Below, piece after piece: positions 1 through 6,738 of a stretch of DNA of 11,637 bases. A program made the position numbers and the translations under genes. Every line of letters begins with the position of its first letter. The first letter of the stretch is position 1. The notes beneath the pieces are model-generated. The model was not told the origin of the DNA. It worked only from the letters and a program-made list of their open reading frames with translations, and ran no database searches. Origin of the DNA: Bifidobacteriaceae bacterium NR021 (GTDB taxonomy: Bacteria > Actinomycetota > Actinomycetes > Actinomycetales > Bifidobacteriaceae). The stretch spans positions 5,052 through 16,688 of the forward strand of contig NQOP01000001.1 in the NCBI GenBank assembly GCA_003585845.1. Reading direction: 5' to 3'.

Positions 1-1407
1 TATCATTCATACGAAGGTTATGGCGGTTTAGACTTAAAAGTAGTTAACAAACCAAAGGGCGCTCGTATTGAGTGGAGATATGTGCGCGCTGACGAAGGTC
101 CTGACGCGTATGGAACCACTCTTTTTGCTGAGAGATTGCAGCTTCCAGCTGAGCCTGCAATGAACAAAATGAAAGTGTATGCTCACGCAACTGAAGGCGA
201 AACGCAAGTTGGCAAAGATACTGCGTCTGCAACCATAGTTGTTGAAGATCACGGTGCTGACGGGCATCCTGTAGTAAAAGCAATTGTTCCTTATAAGCGT
301 TTCAAACCAGGAGATACTTTACACGCGAAAACAGTATTGCTTAACCCTCATGTTGCAACAGATGCTACTACTGGTGAGCCAATCGATGACCCTACGAATC
401 CTGTAACTTCCATTGTTAAAGATTATGTTTGGTTGATGAAAAAGGAAGGGGAAAGCGAATTTAAGCGCATTCCTGGTGCTGTGAGCAGCAAGTTGGATCT
501 AAAACTTGATGCATCAATGCAAGGTGCAACGATTCGTCCTTCCTTAGTTTTAAAGAACGGTGAGCTTTACCGCAATAAAATGTTTGATGAGTTTTGCGAT
601 TATGTTATTGAGATGAAGGGTGTTCCTCACTCTCATAACAATGATGGCGATGATGATCAAAGCGGTTCTGATTCTGAAGATGATGAGAATCCTCATGGTA
701 AAAAGCGCCATGAGAAGCGTCATAAGAAGAGCAATAATAAGCGTCATAATAAGCGCAAAAATAAGACTAATCATTTTGCTGGTGGCAGGAGCTTTTTGAA
801 AGGCGTATTCGGAGGCACTGAAAATTCTGGGATATTCGGATCTAATTTTAACGGTGGATTCCAATTCGAATCTAATTTCTTTAAGAAATCCAACAAAAAG
901 TTAAAGCGCACAAAGAATAATCACAATAAGATTAACCGCACTAATCGTAAGAATAATTCTAAGAATAATGTGCAAAATGGTTCTGGTTCTGGTTCTGGCT
1001 CTGGCTCTAGCTCTTTTACAAGAACAGAAAATTCAAGCGGAAAATCGTCGCATAATTCATCGCGACGAACTTCTGGCGGAACTAATACTAAAAACAAGAG
1101 CTCTAAGAAAAGTGGACAGACTATTCGTAATTTCGTGAGAACAGATAATAATTCCGGCAATAATTTCAAAAATAGTTCTGTCAATAATTCTGATTTTGTT
1201 AAGAATAATGAACGCCATGCTTTGCAAGATGCAAGGCAATACGACGAAGAATCTGATGAATCTTATGAAGATGATTCAGATGATACGAAAGGTAATAGTT
1301 CCTCGAATAAATGGGTTGCGGTTGCAGCTTCAAGCGCGAGCGTTGGCTTATGTACAATAACTGGCGCATGCGGAGCATTGGTACGTTCTAAATTGAAATT
1401 GTTGTAA
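1..1407 (+). CDS. Large membrane-anchored surface protein, C-terminal part (5' end outside window)
   Basis: The frame is open from base 1, so this is the last 468 residues of a longer protein; the GTG at 82 is only an internal codon. Residues about 1-84 and 91-207 look like beta-rich, Ig-like domains (alternating hydrophobic residues, core Trp25 and Trp144), an inference from pattern only. After that comes a long low-complexity tail: an acidic stretch (about 214-230), a strongly basic His/Lys/Arg/Asn stretch (about 233-257), a second Lys/Asn-rich stretch (about 289-325), a Gly-Ser run (327-338) and an acidic patch near 413-427. The C-terminus has a weakly hydrophobic segment (438-461) and a short basic end (RSKLKLL), which fits a membrane anchor; there is no LPXTG motif. 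It lies 34 bases before the next surface-protein gene and probably belongs to the same operon. The GHxD/HxH repeat motifs of its neighbours are not visible here; they may lie upstream. The nearest family I can suggest is the ABC transporter-associated repeat proteins (TIGR03773), from context. Confidence 0.8.
   Translation, partial: YHSYEGYGGLDLKVVNKPKGARIEWRYVRADEGPDAYGTTLFAERLQLPAEPAMNKMKVYAHATEGETQVGKDTASATIVVEDHGADGHPVVKAIVPYKRFKPGDTLHAKTVLLNPHVATDATTGEPIDDPTNPVTSIVKDYVWLMKKEGESEFKRIPGAVSSKLDLKLDASMQGATIRPSLVLKNGELYRNKMFDEFCDYVIEMKGVPHSHNNDGDDDQSGSDSEDDENPHGKKRHEKRHKKSNNKRHNKRKNKTNHFAGGRSFLKGVFGGTENSGIFGSNFNGGFQFESNFFKKSNKKLKRTKNNHNKINRTNRKNNSKNNVQNGSGSGSGSGSSSFTRTENSSGKSSHNSSRRTSGGTNTKNKSSKKSGQTIRNFVRTDNNSGNNFKNSSVNNSDFVKNNERHALQDARQYDEESDESYEDDSDDTKGNSSSNKWVAVAASSASVGLCTITGACGALVRSKLKLL
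979..1014 (+). repeat. In-frame hexanucleotide Gly-Ser repeat
   Basis: Six consecutive 6-base units: three GGTTCT, two GGCTCT and one AGCTCT. They encode alternating Gly-Ser ending in Ser-Ser within the disordered tail of the first surface protein. The unit length is a multiple of three, so gain or loss of units would change linker length without shifting the frame. Confidence 0.85.
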
Positions 1408-1441
1408 ATAGTATTCGTATTATTACTAGAAAGTTTAAATA

Positions 1442-2653
1442 ATGAATTACAAACAAAATGAAACATTGCGAGTAAAACGAAAGAATGCATATTCTACTGC
1501 GTTACTTGCGCTCATATTTTCTTTAGTAACTTTGGTTGCATCTTTATGTGTACCAAATCCAATGCATGAGACTGCTTATGCTAATGAAGGCAGTCAGCCA
1601 GTTATGATTCAAGCAGGTCATGCTGATTTTGGGCCAACGCTAATCGACGGCAAATGGAAATTGAAGATTCGTGATGATACTGGTGACGAACCAGTGTGGC
1701 GAGACCCAGAAAATGTGGTATTTAAATTAGGTGGCAATTCAATAATTCCTATGCCTGATGACGCTGCTTACAGTTTTATTGGCGAAAAGCCTGGAACGAA
1801 GCTGTATGTTATTCCACAAACTCAGAATCCCGACGTGCCGTGGCTTGGTTGGAATACGCAGGAAGGTGGCGTGCTTAACGAGCTCGATCGCGGCGCGAAC
1901 CTTTCGCTTGAAGGAGTAAGTGGTCCAGGCAAATTGCATGTTTACTTAGAAAATGGCAATAACAATCCACAGCAGCTTTGGGACAGTACTAAAGGTTATC
2001 CACAAAACAGCTGGATTGAAACTAACGCTCATACTCACGTTAATTGGGTGTTTTCTAAGCCTGGAATTTATCATGTGAAGCTTACTTTTTCTGGAAAGCT
2101 TAAAAACGGACGCGCTGTAAGCGATACGCGTGTTCTTAATTTTGCAGTTGGAGATAATACTGATCCTAATGCTGCTTTAGGTGCGGGTGCTGCTGCTGGA
2201 TCAAGTGGCAACGAGGGCGACGAAGGCGACGAAGAGGATCAAGATGAAGAAGATAATGATGAAGCTGGAAAAGATGAAGCTGGTCATCATAACAAATTTC
2301 TCCACAACAAGCATAAGCATTCTCACAAAGTATCTGAGAAAAGTGACGATACAGCTTTAGTTCTTCAAATCGTAGGTATTTTTGTGGCTATTATTGCTGT
2401 AATTATTGTGATTTTTGTGCTAATAGCTGTAGTTAAAAGTAAGAAAGCACGAAATCTTGCGCTTGCTAAGCAAGTTTCTGCACAAGCTAATCAACAGTAT
2501 GCAAATAATGCAAATTCTGTGAATAATGCAAATGGCGACAATACCTTGTCAAATCTAGTGCGTGATCAAGAAACAACAGTAATGTCACCAATTAATAATT
2601 CTCAATATTCTCAATCGGACAATATGCAATCTGATGGTACTCAGTGGAAATAA
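1442..2653 (+). CDS. Membrane-anchored surface protein with one actinobacterial anchored-repeat domain (TIGR03769 / choice-of-anchor M type)
   Basis: 403 residues. The N-terminus is basic followed by a hydrophobic stretch (17-38), with a likely signal peptidase site after TAYA (residue 47). Residues about 55-237 form one copy of the repeat: it opens with AGHADFGP (58-65), has IPQTQNPDVPWLGW in the middle (124-137) and ends with AHTHVNWVFSKPGIY (196-210) and FAVG (234-237). An acidic linker (258-274) and a His-rich stretch (281-295, with His at 281, 282, 288, 291, 293, 295) lead into a strong transmembrane segment (304-331). A basic stop-transfer KSKKAR and an Asn/Gln-rich tail of about 70 residues follow, predicted to be cytoplasmic. 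Only a weak Shine-Dalgarno (AGAAAG, 1428-1433) precedes the ATG, but no better start fits the signal peptide. The repeat assignment is confident; the role as a metal-collecting surface partner of the downstream transporter is inferred from context. Confidence 0.88.
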   Translation: MNYKQNETLRVKRKNAYSTALLALIFSLVTLVASLCVPNPMHETAYANEGSQPVMIQAGHADFGPTLIDGKWKLKIRDDTGDEPVWRDPENVVFKLGGNSIIPMPDDAAYSFIGEKPGTKLYVIPQTQNPDVPWLGWNTQEGGVLNELDRGANLSLEGVSGPGKLHVYLENGNNNPQQLWDSTKGYPQNSWIETNAHTHVNWVFSKPGIYHVKLTFSGKLKNGRAVSDTRVLNFAVGDNTDPNAALGAGAAAGSSGNEGDEGDEEDQDEEDNDEAGKDEAGHHNKFLHNKHKHSHKVSEKSDDTALVLQIVGIFVAIIAVIIVIFVLIAVVKSKKARNLALAKQVSAQANQQYANNANSVNNANGDNTLSNLVRDQETTVMSPINNSQYSQSDNMQSDGTQWK

Positions 2654-2666
2654 TGGTGTAACGAAA

Positions 2667-4907
2667 ATGGTTCGTAATAGTATAAAGAAATTATCTCGCG
2701 CTTTGTTGGTGGGCGTGTGCTTGTGCGGCATGATGATGGGAACGCCTGCAGCTTTTGCTGACAATGGCAGTGACGCAACTGTTGTAAGCGGAAAGAAATC
2801 TTCTAAAGATTTTGCCGAAATAAAGAAAGCCAATTTTAAAGCGTGTGCAGCTGCTAAATTAGGTAAAACTGATTCACAACCTGCGGCTGATAGTAAAGCT
2901 GAAATGTGCCACGCGTATAAAGGGCATGCTGACGTTTTTGCAACTTTCTTTGATGCTACAAGCAAGCGCATGGTATTAGGCACCTTGGGTGATGCGTTTG
3001 AAAGTGAAGATCATGATGGCACTCGTTACGATACGAATCGACTTATTTTTGAAGTCGGTTCTAAAAACATCATGCAGCTTTCCAAAGATGATGATAATCA
3101 AGCAATAAAAGAAATCTACGCAACAACTCGCGAAGGTGTAGTCTGGTTCTTTGATCAGTCGGGAGCTGGGAATACTGGTGCATTATGGCCCGGTTTAGAT
3201 ACTAGACCGTTATATGAGGGAGCTGGTTCTACTTCAGTTAATCCAACGGTCAAACTGTCATTAACTGGTATCGAAGCACCTCACAATGGCGAAGTTTTTA
3301 TGTACACTCGCAGCGGTGACGATTATGAGAAAATGCTTGGCTCTGCTGACGGATGGCCGAAAGATGTTGATGTCACTGAGACTGGTGGCAAGCATTCGCA
3401 CATGTATTGGTCTTTTAACCGTCCTGGTGTGTACAAGTTAAAAATGAAGGCTACTGCTACCGTTGGTGGCGAGGAGCAAAGTGCTGAGCAAGTCTATACA
3501 TTCCACGTCACTAATCATGATGTAACAGCTGGGGATTTTGCTGATTATGATGGTGCATCTTTTGACGGTGATGAAGATGGTGAAGACGAAGAAGATTCAG
3601 ATGATAATGACGATGAAGATTCTCAAAGTGAAGGTAATGGCATTAATTTGCAACAAAGTAACGGATCTTTCTTCATTAACGGCAACAACAACACTGTGTA
3701 TGTGACTCCATGGCCTGGAGCAAAAATGCAGCAACAAGGGCTTTTTGGAGGCAATAGCGGTCTTTTTGGAGGCAATAACGGACTCTTCGGAAACAATAAC
3801 GGACTCTTTGGAAGCAATAACAGTGGTCTTTTTAATGGTGGACATAACGTTAAAGGCGGAAAGCAAAATTCTCAAAATCAGCAATCTGCTGCAACAAAGT
3901 TCAAAGACATCAAGGGCGACAAACTTGTTATAGACCACGGTCACGTTGATATTGCTGTATATACTGGCGATTCAAATAAAGTTGATATGGCTGTGCAAGA
4001 AGATGTGACAGGAAGCCACGTCTTTAGAGACACAGACACAGTTGTATTCGCAGTTGGTGATGCTGGTAAAACTAAGGGCGTTTATCGCATACCGCAAACA
4101 CAAATTGATGGTGTGCCATGGATGGGTTGGAATAATCAGTCTATGAATCCGCATAAGCCAACTCAATTGAGCCTAACAGGAGTTGAAGGTCCTGGAAACG
4201 TGCGCGTTTGGATGTTCGGAGGCTTGGGCGGCGGAGATAAAGAGATTTTCTCCACTCAAGGAGCAACAGATTATACGATACCTGCAAATACGCATGCTCA
4301 TGCGAATTGGGATTTTGACAAACCGGGATATTACACATTGCAATTCCAAGCTTCCGACGGAAATTCTACAGTAACTCGCAATATTCACGTTGCTGTTGGT
4401 GTAGATCCACAAGAAACACCAATGGGGTATGCTGGCGGCGGCGAAGGTGGCGGAAGAAAGGATCCGCAAGTCAAAAAAGGTGGGACTCCTACACCTAAGA
4501 ATCCACCAAAACCTACTAATTTGCCTCGTTCTGGCGGAAATAATGGCGGTCATGGAAACGGTGCCGTTGGTGGCGGAAATCCTTTTGTTGGTGGTCGTGG
4601 TTTTGGATCAAATAATTCACACTCTGGAAAACAATTGCCAAGAAAAGCTAAAAAGCATAAAGGTCTTGTTTCAAAAATTAGTAACAAGAGGCTTGCTAAA
4701 AGTTTGTACCGACAGAAGTTGAACGATAATGACGATGTTGTGAAGTCTGAAGCAAAAGGTGTAACAGGATTATTTAAGCGAAATCCTTTACTTGCTTATT
4801 CGCTTCTTGCTGGTGGAATTATTGCTGTGCTTGGCGTTTTGGGTGCAGGAATTTGGTATCTCTACAATCGCGGACTTATTAGCTTCAACTGGTTGTTGCG
4901 CTATTAA
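2667..4907 (+). CDS. Membrane-anchored surface protein with two anchored-repeat domains (TIGR03773-like)
   Basis: 746 residues from ATG 2667, 13 bases after the previous stop. I prefer this start because it gives a compact signal peptide (basic RNSIKKLSR, hydrophobic core, AFA cleavage after residue 31). An ATG at 2634 would add 11 residues and overlap the previous gene. Repeat 1 (about 84-283) is divergent but keeps GHAD (86-89), KHSHMYW (242-248) and NRPGVY (251-256); Cys60 and Cys81 lie just before it. An acidic linker (299-318) and an Asn-rich region with five GLFG-type units (358-391) separate it from repeat 2 (about 420-579), which is canonical: GHVD (425-428), IPQTQIDGVPWMGW (475-488), THAHANW (542-548), DKPGYY (551-556). 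A Gly/Pro/Lys-rich spacer with LPRSG (619-623), a basic stretch (655-684) and a transmembrane segment (710-732) follow, with a short tail. Two copies beside the transporter genes match TIGR03773 as I recall it. The role in metal capture is inference. Confidence 0.87.
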   Translation: MVRNSIKKLSRALLVGVCLCGMMMGTPAAFADNGSDATVVSGKKSSKDFAEIKKANFKACAAAKLGKTDSQPAADSKAEMCHAYKGHADVFATFFDATSKRMVLGTLGDAFESEDHDGTRYDTNRLIFEVGSKNIMQLSKDDDNQAIKEIYATTREGVVWFFDQSGAGNTGALWPGLDTRPLYEGAGSTSVNPTVKLSLTGIEAPHNGEVFMYTRSGDDYEKMLGSADGWPKDVDVTETGGKHSHMYWSFNRPGVYKLKMKATATVGGEEQSAEQVYTFHVTNHDVTAGDFADYDGASFDGDEDGEDEEDSDDNDDEDSQSEGNGINLQQSNGSFFINGNNNTVYVTPWPGAKMQQQGLFGGNSGLFGGNNGLFGNNNGLFGSNNSGLFNGGHNVKGGKQNSQNQQSAATKFKDIKGDKLVIDHGHVDIAVYTGDSNKVDMAVQEDVTGSHVFRDTDTVVFAVGDAGKTKGVYRIPQTQIDGVPWMGWNNQSMNPHKPTQLSLTGVEGPGNVRVWMFGGLGGGDKEIFSTQGATDYTIPANTHAHANWDFDKPGYYTLQFQASDGNSTVTRNIHVAVGVDPQETPMGYAGGGEGGGRKDPQVKKGGTPTPKNPPKPTNLPRSGGNNGGHGNGAVGGGNPFVGGRGFGSNNSHSGKQLPRKAKKHKGLVSKISNKRLAKSLYRQKLNDNDDVVKSEAKGVTGLFKRNPLLAYSLLAGGIIAVLGVLGAGIWYLYNRGLISFNWLLRY
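3738..3842 (+). repeat. GLFG-type 21-base tandem repeat in surface protein linker
   Basis: Five consecutive units begin with Gly-Leu-Phe. Three are 21 bases (3738-3758, 3759-3779, 3780-3800), the fourth has an extra Ser codon (3801-3824) and the fifth is partial (3825-3842). They encode GLFGGNS, GLFGGNN, GLFGNNN, GLFGSNNS and GLFNGG. Unit lengths are multiples of three, so copy number could vary in frame. The repeat lies between the two folded repeat domains and likely acts as a flexible or self-associating linker (inference). Confidence 0.85.
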
Positions 4908-4933
4908 GTTGCGCTATTAGGTTGCACTATTAG
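4895..4933 (+). repeat. Three 13-base tandem units spanning a stop codon
   Basis: Units at 4895-4907, 4908-4920 and 4921-4933 read GTTGCGCTATTA plus A or G; the third has one change (GCA for GCG). The first unit contains the last codons and the TAA stop of the two-repeat surface protein. The other two fill most of the gap before the lipoprotein gene. This looks like local slippage duplication. It widens the gap and places AGGAG close behind it. Confidence 0.85.
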
Positions 4934-4937
4934 TAGT

Positions 4938-4942
4938 AGGAG
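4938..4942 (+). promoter_or_regulatory. Ribosome binding site for the lipoprotein gene (GTG start)
   Basis: AGGAG lies nine bases before the GTG at 4952. It supports that GTG as the true start, which gives an N-terminus with a basic stretch, a hydrophobic core and a lipobox. Confidence 0.7.
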
Positions 4943-4951
4943 TGTGTAAGG

Positions 4952-6718
4952 GTGATTTATAAGCCCAAAAAAGTAAAGCAAACTTTGTTTTCTTCGCTTG
5001 CTGTAATTGCAGTCGTCGCGCTTATTTTGCCGCTTTCTGCTTGTGGTAGTGCTAACGGGAATCGTGCAGGACATCGCGATGGTCGAATTAATGTAGTTAC
5101 GACTACAGGCGTTTTGCGCGATATGGTTGCGAATGTAGCAGGTGATGCTGCAAATGTGAGCTCAATCGTGCCTGATAATGCAGATCCGCACTCTTACGAG
5201 CCGCGATTGCGTTCAATCAGAGACGTTGTGTATGCGGATGTGGCTTTTAGTAATTACATGATGCTTGAGGAGCATGGTGTTATTACTGCTTTAGATGCGA
5301 ATTTGCGAAAAGGCGTGCCGAATGTGCAACTTGCTGAAGAAAGCGTGAAACATGCGGCGGATATTATTCCAATGGTCGAAGATGTGTCGTTAGACACTAT
5401 TTGGCTTGGTCTTGCTACAGAACGCCAAACTTCGCAGCCGGTTGAGGAAGCTAAAGACGCTAAAGAACAACAAAAATCTCAAAAGAAATCTGATAAGTTG
5501 CAGTCTTTGCAGTCTTCGCAATCTTCTCAAGTTTCTCAGTCTTCGCAGTCAAACGCGCCTTCAACTGTAACGAAAGAAGGACGCGCTACTGTAATAAAGC
5601 CAAAAGCATACAACATGAAGCGTTCGGACAGGATCCGCTTAACTGCGACTAAAGTAACCGGTCCTGGTTCGCTTTTCGCTTACCTTACTGGCACTTTTGG
5701 AAGCGTAGAAACTTACGTTAATTCAGCAAACGGAATTAACGATGAAGATCATGTAGATTTGCCTGCGGACGCGCACACGCATTTAAGTTGGGCTTTTAGT
5801 AAGCCAGGAGAATACACTCTCGACTTTCATGCAGATATGCTCAATGCTCAAAACGAAAGAGTTGCAAGTTTAGGAAACGCAACTATGCGTTTTGCTGTAG
5901 GCATTAACGCGCAGAAATTAGCGAAAAAGCGTGGAGCTAGTGTAGTTTTGAATCAAGGCCATGCAGATTTGGCTTACGATTTAGCTAAACGCGGATTTTT
6001 GTACAGAGTTGACACTTTGCAAGAAAAGCGGTCGGTTGCGCCAAAGCGCGTGTATTATGAGCCGCGAGATGTAGTAGTAGAAGTGCCGACTAATGCTTTA
6101 AAAGAAATTCCAGCTGAACAAGGCTATAGATTCCTTGGATTTGCACGGCAGAAAATCTATCAACTTCCACAAGCTGTTCTTGGAAAACATGTTCACGGAG
6201 ATATTGATCCGCATTTATGGCAGTCAGTGAAAAACGGAATTGCTTATGTGCGCACAATAGCTGACCGCTTGTGTGAAGTCGATCCTAAAAATGCTCGCAA
6301 ATATCGCGCAAATGCGGACCGGTATATTAACAAGCTGCTCGATGTAGACGCTTATATGCGTAAAAAAGTTGCGTCAATTCCAAAAGAACGCCGCAACTTG
6401 GTTACAACGCATGACGCTTTTGCATACTTAGGTAAAGCTTATGGCGTAAATATTGCGGGATTTGTAACAATCAACCCTTCAAGCGAGCCGAGTGTGCAAG
6501 ATAGGCGCAGACTTTCGCAAATTTTGCGCGACTTGGAAATCCCTGCAGTGTTTTTAGAGCCGAATTTAATTTCTCGCTCGTCTGTGCTTAAAGAGCTTGC
6601 GTCTGAAGCACATGTGAAAGTTTGCCCAATTTATGGTGACGCCTTCGACGCAAATGTGCGAACTTACGCGGATATGATGCGAGCTAACGCGGATTCTTTA
6701 GCGAAATGTTTGAAGTGA
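4952..6718 (+). CDS. Anchored repeat-type ABC transporter, metal-binding lipoprotein (TroA/ZnuA family with inserted repeat)
   Basis: 588 residues. A lipoprotein signal ends in the lipobox LSAC (Cys31), so it is tethered to the outer face of the membrane. The metal-binding fold is split: the N-lobe is about 45-140 and contains DPHSYEP with His80; the C-lobe runs from about 413 and contains HGDIDPHLW (His421), TTHDAFAY (His487) and YGDAF (Asp563). The His-His-His-Asp set resembles ZnuA/TroA more than the His-His-Glu-Asp of manganese binders such as PsaA, so zinc is favoured but not proven. Between the lobes lie a Gln/Ser-rich linker (about 171-200) and a repeat domain whose C-terminal half (AHTHLSWAFSKPGEY, 274-288) precedes its N-terminal half (GHADL 336-340, then YRFLGF...IYQLPQ 392-407). 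The usual family length is near 300 residues, so the insert roughly doubles it. It ends 20 bases before the ATPase gene. Architecture matches TIGR03772 as I recall it. Confidence 0.9.
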   Translation: MIYKPKKVKQTLFSSLAVIAVVALILPLSACGSANGNRAGHRDGRINVVTTTGVLRDMVANVAGDAANVSSIVPDNADPHSYEPRLRSIRDVVYADVAFSNYMMLEEHGVITALDANLRKGVPNVQLAEESVKHAADIIPMVEDVSLDTIWLGLATERQTSQPVEEAKDAKEQQKSQKKSDKLQSLQSSQSSQVSQSSQSNAPSTVTKEGRATVIKPKAYNMKRSDRIRLTATKVTGPGSLFAYLTGTFGSVETYVNSANGINDEDHVDLPADAHTHLSWAFSKPGEYTLDFHADMLNAQNERVASLGNATMRFAVGINAQKLAKKRGASVVLNQGHADLAYDLAKRGFLYRVDTLQEKRSVAPKRVYYEPRDVVVEVPTNALKEIPAEQGYRFLGFARQKIYQLPQAVLGKHVHGDIDPHLWQSVKNGIAYVRTIADRLCEVDPKNARKYRANADRYINKLLDVDAYMRKKVASIPKERRNLVTTHDAFAYLGKAYGVNIAGFVTINPSSEPSVQDRRRLSQILRDLEIPAVFLEPNLISRSSVLKELASEAHVKVCPIYGDAFDANVRTYADMMRANADSLAKCLK

Positions 6719-6725
6719 AAGTGTT

Positions 6726-6730
6726 AAAGG
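6726..6730 (+). promoter_or_regulatory. Ribosome binding site deciding the ATPase start
   Basis: AAAGG lies eight bases before ATG 6739. The alternative in-frame ATG at 6706 lies inside the lipoprotein gene, has no such sequence before it and would add 11 residues with no family counterpart. Confidence 0.6.
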
Positions 6731-6738
6731 TAGTAAAT

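Noticed and set aside
82..84. GTG as start of the first surface protein
   Set aside because: The frame is open to base 1 and the residues before it (ARIEWRY) continue the same beta-rich pattern; no ribosome binding site or signal peptide follows.
1409..1428. TAGTA-N10-TACTA inverted repeat between the first two genes, considered as a metal-regulator operator
   Set aside because: Arms of five bases with mismatched centre do not resemble a Zur or MntR box; any operator should lie upstream of the window.
2634..2636. ATG 2634 as start of the two-repeat protein
   Set aside because: It lies inside the previous gene and adds a polar leader before the signal peptide; ATG 2667 fits better, although this is not certain.
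4429..4722. 97-codon + strand frame inside the two-repeat protein gene
   Set aside because: A shadow of the Gly-rich coding region in another frame, with no ribosome binding site and no recognisable motif.
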